Shown here: positions 60,010-64,000 of the stretch, one piece after another
How the letters are laid out: each line of letters begins with the position of its first letter
How positions within the stretch are numbered: position 1 is the stretch's first letter
Origin: Megascapheus bottae
Taxonomy: Eukaryota > Chordata > Mammalia > Rodentia > Geomyidae
Length of the DNA: 64,000 bases
Direction of reading: 5' to 3'
Assembly (NCBI GenBank): GCA_024803745.1
Contig: JANJXV010000037.1
Span: 8,705,501 to 8,769,500 of the forward strand
Translations under genes and position numbers: made by a program
The notes under the pieces: model-generated
The model's input: only the letters and a program-made list of their open reading frames with translations
Told to the model about the DNA's origin: nothing
Databases searched by the model: none

Positions 60010-60335
60010 CACAGTGGCTCGGGCATGCTTCAAGCTCTGTGTGTGCAGCCAGGGGCAGTGATGGGTCCATGGGGACATAGGACATGCCTAGGGTTTCTTG
60101 TCATCACCTTGCCCTCGCTCCTATGTCACCCAAAGAGCTGTTAGTCCTCCCAGGTCCCAGAGCATCCTGGAAGTGTGGGGATCCCTTCCCCCTGCCTTCA
60201 TCTGTGAAAGGTGGTTCCAGGGAATGGACTGGGGAACTGTAGGAGATGGGAGAATCCTCCCTTCACCCACCAGCTCCTCTGCTAGGAGTGGGTCTGCTCA
60301 CCATCCCCCCTCCAGGTACCCAGAGGCCTGAGAAG
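60010..60335. other. Unique sequence, no gene seen
   Basis: No repeat or exon recognised. Confidence 0.4.
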
Positions 60336-60339
60336 TTGT

Positions 60340-60575
60340 CGAAACCATTGAACCTGATGTGTGTAACTGCAGGAGATGCCAGCCGTCTCTTCCAGATGGG
60401 GGCTAAAAATACAGAGGAGCCAGGGCCCTCAGTAATGGAGACTTTAAGAGCCTGTGACATGCGGCGATGGCTGCGCAGCCACTAATGAGCTCCGAGCAGA
60501 TCGATGCCCCGGCCCCGAGTGAGCGCGTGGGCTGAGAGCAGGCACTGGGGTGTCACTCGGCATTTGTCCGTCTTG
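60340..60575. promoter_or_regulatory. Candidate conserved element with a CpG cluster and MEF2-like site
   Basis: GCTAAAAATAC at 60402-60412 resembles a MEF2 site. From about 60460, ATGCGGCGATGGCTGCGCAGCC and GCCCCGAGTGAGCGCG give about ten CpGs in 80 bases. ACTAATGAGC between them carries a homeodomain-like core. It is repeat-free and could be an enhancer or cryptic promoter. Confidence 0.42.
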
Positions 60576-60940
60576 CCTCAGAAGCCTGGAATGTAGGTGT
60601 GGGCCAGGAGCTTGAGGACCAGCTTGAGCAACCCCTTGACGTTCAGATGGGGAGACTGAGGCCAAGTGACAGAAGAGAAGACATGTCAGGGAGAGGCAGA
60701 GGTCTCAAGAGACTGGAGCCAGACCTCCGCTTCCCTGGCTCCCCACTCTGTCCCTAGCTCTGGATCCCAAAGTCTAGCATGGACCTTGTATGAGAAGGCT
60801 CTGGGAAAGGGTAACAATTTACTCCTGGGCCAACAAAGGAAGAAGTGAAGTGAATGGATAAACACCAGTCTGCTTGTAGTGTGGCTTACCCATGATGGGG
60901 ACTGTAGCTCAATCACCCCAATTACTGCTCCAGACTTACC
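60576..60940. other. Unique sequence, no gene seen
   Basis: GGGGAGACTGAGGCC near 60650 may be a scrap of MIR. Frames lack domains. Confidence 0.4.
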
Positions 60941-60944
60941 TGGG

Positions 60945-61141
60945 CAGAGCTTGGTGGTGTAGTCCCAGAATACCAGCTCCTTCTCAAGAAGTGGAGCTCA
61001 GGAGGAGGTTTGTGATTTGAGCCCAGGACAAAATCTTAGTGAGACTCCCATCCCTCAGCAAATAAGCTGAGCATGTTGATGTGTGCCTATAATTTCAACT
61101 ATTGCGAGACATCAGTTTAAAACAAAACAAAACAAAACAAA
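60945..61141 (+). repeat. B1-like SINE fragments with (AAAAC)n tail
   Basis: GCTTGGTGGTGTAGTCCCAGAATACCAGC and, from about 61068, GCATGTTGATGTGTGCCTATAATTTC are two truncated B1 heads, ending in (AAAAC)n at 61119-61142. Confidence 0.7.
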
Positions 61142-61142
61142 A

Positions 61143-61330
61143 GGGCCGGGAGTTTGGCCTAGTGGTAGAGGGCTTGCCTAGCATGCACAAAGACCCCAGT
61201 TTGATTCCTTGGTACCACATATATAGAAAAATCCAGAAGTGGAGCTGTGGCTCAAGTGGTAGAGCCCTAGCCTTGAGAAAGCCCAAGGACAGTGCTCAGG
61301 CCTGAGTTCAAGCCCCAGGACTGGCAAACA
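61143..61330 (+). repeat. IDL-Geo dimeric SINE, older type
   Basis: GGGCCGGGAGTTTGGCCTAGTGGTAGAGGGCTTGCC, decayed B box (CAGTTTGATTCC), full right monomer ending in CCAGGACTGGC and an (AAC)n tail. Confidence 0.94.
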
Positions 61331-61334
61331 ACAA

Positions 61335-61465
61335 CAACAGCTCCAGGCTGACCATGAAGAGAAAAATACAAGATCTTAGTAGTAAGGCAGAAAAGAGTGG
61401 CAATGTATGTGCCTGCCAAGCATGAGTCCTTGAGTTCAGTCACTAGTACTGCCAAAACCAACCAG
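61335..61465 (+). repeat. Diverged ID-like SINE
   Basis: GGCAATGTATGTGCCTGCCAAGCATGAGTCCTTGAGTTCAGTC resembles left-monomer text with a B-box remnant. An A-rich end follows. Confidence 0.5.
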
Positions 61466-61489
61466 ACAAACAAACAAAACTCCACAAAA

Positions 61490-61692
61490 CAGCCAGTGCC
61501 TCACACCTGTGGTCCTAGCTACTCAGGAGGCTGAGATCTGAGGATCACAGTTCAAAGCCAGCCCAGGAAGTAAAGTTCCCAAGAGACTCTAATCTCCAAT
61601 TAACCACCAGAAAACTAGCTCAGAGTGGTAGAGCCCTAGCTTACCACCAAAGTGGTAGAGCCCAGGCCCTAAGTTCAAGCTCCACAACTGAC
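61490..61692 (+). repeat. Composite SINE with rearranged right monomer
   Basis: The head and linker are intact (TCTAATCTCCAATTAACCACC). In the right monomer, GTGGTAGAGCCC occurs twice (61627, 61651), consistent with a local duplication and loss of the normal CTTGAGAAAG block. Confidence 0.88.
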
Positions 61693-61746
61693 AAAAAACA
61701 ACAACAATCGATCAATACCAGCTGAAAGAGTAAGTACCGAATCCAT

Positions 61747-61950
61747 TTTTTTTTTTTTTTTGCCAGTCCTGGGCTTGAGCTCAGGACCTGAGCACTGTCC
61801 TTGGACTTTCTCAAGGTTAGAGCTCTGCCACTTGAGCCTCAGCACCACTTCCGGCTTTTTTTTCTATATATGTGGTACCGAGGAATCGAACCCGGGTCTT
61901 CATGCATGCCAGGCAAGCACTTTAACCACTAGGCCAAACTCCCGGTCCTC
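61747..61950 (-). repeat. IDL-Geo dimeric SINE, young copy
   Basis: A full minus-strand dimer with a T run and the young-type CACTTTAACCACTAGGCC 5' end. A target-site duplication is not evident. Confidence 0.94.
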
Positions 61951-61954
61951 CCTT

Positions 61955-62235
61955 TTTATCTACCCAGTTTCTGTATGTGGAGACAGAAAGGCTATGTAGA
62001 TTACAACCAAAGTCTATTTCATGAATCTTCTACTCAGAGATTCAGGTGTCCTATCTATTGAGGGAACCAAAACCATCACCACAGCAGATGTCTCATATGG
62101 ACTTTGTAGGCACAATAAAAAGAACTTTGAGCATGGCATTTGAAATATAATGTAAAAAATCCGTGTTAATAAAATCTTTTAATAAAAAATAAAATGCAAT
62201 CTTTAAAAATAAAAATAAAAAAGAACTGTATACTA
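61955..62235. other. AT-rich unique sequence
   Basis: An A/T-rich simple stretch (AATAAAA/TAAAAA) lies at 62160-62223. No gene seen. Confidence 0.4.
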
Positions 62236-62239
62236 ACCC

Positions 62240-62425
62240 TTTTATTTATTCCTCACTCAATCTTATGAATTAAGTTCAGTTTTTAATCCCCATTCCACAT
62301 AAGAGGAAGCTGAAGGAGCTAAGAAAGGTTATGTGACTCACCTGTGTCAGGTTTCTAGAAAATGATGGAACCACAATTCAAATGCAGGTCAGCCTTCTTC
62401 TCCTTCCTTAACCACTTTACTACTC
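62240..62425 (-). repeat. MIR SINE relic
   Basis: TTTTAATCCCCATTCCACATAAGAGGAAGCTGAAGGAGC and GTTATGTGACTCACCTG follow the reversed MIR order. Confidence 0.82.
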
Positions 62426-62429
62426 TGCC

Positions 62430-62572
62430 TCCCCTAAAGTACAGCAGGAGAAGAAAGAAGAGGAGAGAATTGTAGCCAGAGAAAGCAATAGAGATCAGAA
62501 GGGGGGATGGGTGGGGGAGATACCTCTAGGGCCCATAAAGTGTTTGATAAATTCCAGGAGAAGAATAGGAAG
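62430..62572. other. Purine-rich unique sequence
   Basis: No repeat or exon recognised. Confidence 0.35.
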
Positions 62573-62577
62573 AAATA

Positions 62578-62705
62578 ATGAGCATTTCTTTTATAATACA
62601 GAAGATGGTTTCCCCGGCATTCTCCCATTTGATCTTCCCTGCAGTCCTGGGAAGAAGGTATTATTATTATCTACATTTTATTGGTGAGAAAAAGAAAGCT
62701 CTCAC
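62578..62705 (-). repeat. MIR SINE fragment
   Basis: GAGCATTTCTTTTATAATACAG, TTTGATCTTCCCTGCAGTCCTGGGAAGAAGGTATTATTATTATC and ACATTTTATTGGTGAG match the reversed MIR 3' half. Confidence 0.8.
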
Positions 62706-62926
62706 ACCTCTCAGCTTGGGCTGGGCAGGCTGCACACCTGGAAGAAACAATATAGCAATGGTGGCTTGCTTCTTAGGCTCTAGGAGGTGGTTGTAACCTC
62801 TCCCCAAATTATCATTAGCTCAACTGCATTCTCTGTACTACAAACAGGGAAAAGGCTACAGTTTCGGGGGAGGGAGGGGGGTTACAGGAGAGGCAGGCCA
62901 AGTGCCACTGCCCTATCCAGCCTCCA

Positions 62927-62928
<2 letters not shown>
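62706..62928. other. Unique sequence, no gene seen
   Basis: GGGGAGGGAGGGGGG near 62864-62880 is G-rich. No repeat is recognised. Confidence 0.4.
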
Positions 62929-62930
<2 letters not shown>

Positions 62931-62986
<56 letters not shown>

Positions 62987-62998
62987 TCCCCCCCCCCC
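62931..62998. repeat. (CT)n microsatellite followed by a C run
   Basis: About 25 CT units, then TTCCTCC and about 10 C. Confidence 0.97.
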
Positions 62999-62999
62999 T

Positions 63000-63585
63000 G
63001 CTGGACAGTTCTGTCCTTCCTTTGTCAGCTGCTCCCAAAGTAGAACTTTCTATGTGCACTGAAAGCAGCATTAACAAATAGTAGTTACCCATATGTGGGG
63101 GAAGTAAACTAACACAAACAAGAAAGTTTGGTTAGGTAACTGTGCTATGATGGTTTAAAGACAGAAACTATGTGTGGAATGAAATCAGAGTCTTCTACAG
63201 TCTCCAGCTTCTTGGCACCAGCTCCTATCCTTTGAACATGGGGCCAAAGCTGGTCAGAATGTAGGTGTGGTGCCATTCTTTCTAATCCTGACCCCTGCCA
63301 AGCACAAATTGAAAAATAGCTGAAAAGGAGCACCTCTCCTATTTTTCAGAAGGGAACAGCGTTGTCAGTCTGTGGCTAGTCTGTGTCTGGAACATTCTCA
63401 GTCCAGCAGGAGCCTTACCATCTTTGCATTGTGTGCTAATTCAGATGGATGTAAAAGTAAGAGTCTAAATTTTCTGTGATTGACCCCTTTTTTTTAACCC
63501 CTGTTAAGGTATATGGTGCCTTTCACAGTCCCTGTGGGAGAAAAGGGAGACTCAAAAAAGGAATGTTCTCTAGTAGGATTCACGC
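63000..63585. other. Unique sequence, no gene seen
   Basis: No repeat or exon recognised. Confidence 0.4.
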
Positions 63586-63589
63586 AGGC

Positions 63590-63725
63590 AGTCAACACAC
63601 ATTGAGCCCTTGCTACATGCCAGGCACAGTGCTAGGCTATCAAAACACAGCGTTGGACTGGGTAGACAGTCCCTGCTGGAGCTATGTCTGGTCCAGAAAG
63701 ATGAAAGAGAAAACTTCATTGGTTA
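63590..63725 (+). repeat. Old unassigned mammalian repeat fragment
   Basis: ACATTGAGCCCTTGCTACATGCCAGGCACAGTGCTAGGC is the opening of the family seen at 30550 and 41010. GACAGTCCCTGCTGGAGC follows. Confidence 0.6.
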
Positions 63726-63814
63726 GGAGGCTGAAGCTCTGAGCCAATCAGGAAAGAGAAGGCTCTGGGAAGAGGTGGAACTGGGACTGCATCCTACCAG
63801 TCCATAGGAGGCAG

Positions 63815-64000
63815 GTGGTAGAGTACTTATGAACTCTGGAGTTGGGCAGCTTGAGCTGGCATCTGGACCCTGCTACTCAGAGCTGATGACCTTGGATGAG
63901 TTACTTGATCTCTTGATTCTGCAATTTCCTCATGTATAAAATGGGGTCCTCATGAGGAATGAATCCATTAATTTACACAAAATATTTAGAATAATGCCTG
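63815..64000 (+). repeat. MIR SINE relic, running off the window end
   Basis: GGTAGAGTACTTATGAACTCTGGAGTTGGGCAGC...GCATCTGGACCCTGCTACTC, GATGAGTTACTTGATCTCTTGATTC and TTTCCTCATGTATAAAATGGGG give a nearly full-length MIR. The last bases (AGAATAATGCCTG) are its 3' end, cut by the window. Confidence 0.95.

Overview
This window looks like nuclear genomic DNA from a placental mammal, and the young interspersed repeats point to a rodent of the superfamily Geomyoidea (kangaroo rats, pocket mice, pocket gophers). The key evidence is a roughly 190-base dimeric SINE present in many copies. Its left half is ID-like and tRNA-derived, with clear Pol III A and B boxes. It is joined to a second, right monomer and a poly-A tail, which matches the published description of the IDL-Geo SINE. 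A second abundant SINE has a 7SL/B1-like head fused to the same right monomer. The lineage call rests on my memory of that family, not on a database search.

I find no protein-coding gene. The open frames are short, lack recognisable domains, and mostly lie in SINEs, microsatellites, MIR/L2 relics or GC-rich unique DNA. The window is best read as intergenic or deep intronic sequence. It has about 40 lineage-specific SINE copies or pieces, about 30 MIR relics, several L2 pieces, two MaLR/MLT1-like LTRs, copies of an unassigned old repeat, five copies of an L1-like 3' end, a small retrocopy 3' UTR fragment, and many microsatellites.

Layout. 1-2.1 kb: SINEs and old repeat. 2.4-2.8 kb: TATA-like, CpG-enriched segment. 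3-6.3 kb: mostly unique, with two MIRs. 6.3-14.4 kb: SINE and microsatellite clusters, with a conserved-looking element holding a perfect RFX X-box at 13.65 kb. 15.2-15.9 kb: GC-rich segment with a MEF2 site. 16-21 kb: SINEs, MIRs and a G-rich tract. 21.6-24.4 kb: young SINE, GC-rich unique DNA and a small CpG island (23.9-24.33 kb). 25-28.4 kb: dense composite SINEs. 29-31.4 kb: SINEs inserted in older repeats. 31.6-31.9 kb: a second perfect X-box beside a ZNF143/Staf motif. 32-34.8 kb: L2 and SINEs. 35.3-35.65 kb: conserved-looking element. 36-39.8 kb: a run of MIRs. 41-46.7 kb: old repeat, SINEs, retrocopy fragment, MLT1-like LTR, L2. 49.3-50.5 kb: the longest repeat-free AT-rich block. 50.5-62 kb: LTR and SINE clusters, L2 and MIR. 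60.3-60.6 kb: CpG-containing conserved-looking element. 62-64 kb: MIRs and simple repeats.

The most useful leads are the X-box/ZNF143 cluster, the CpG island, the repeat-free blocks, and the SINE biology: a right monomer shared by two kinds of head, nested insertions with clear target-site duplications, and microsatellites at SINE tails. All regulatory calls are inference from sequence alone; I could run no alignment.
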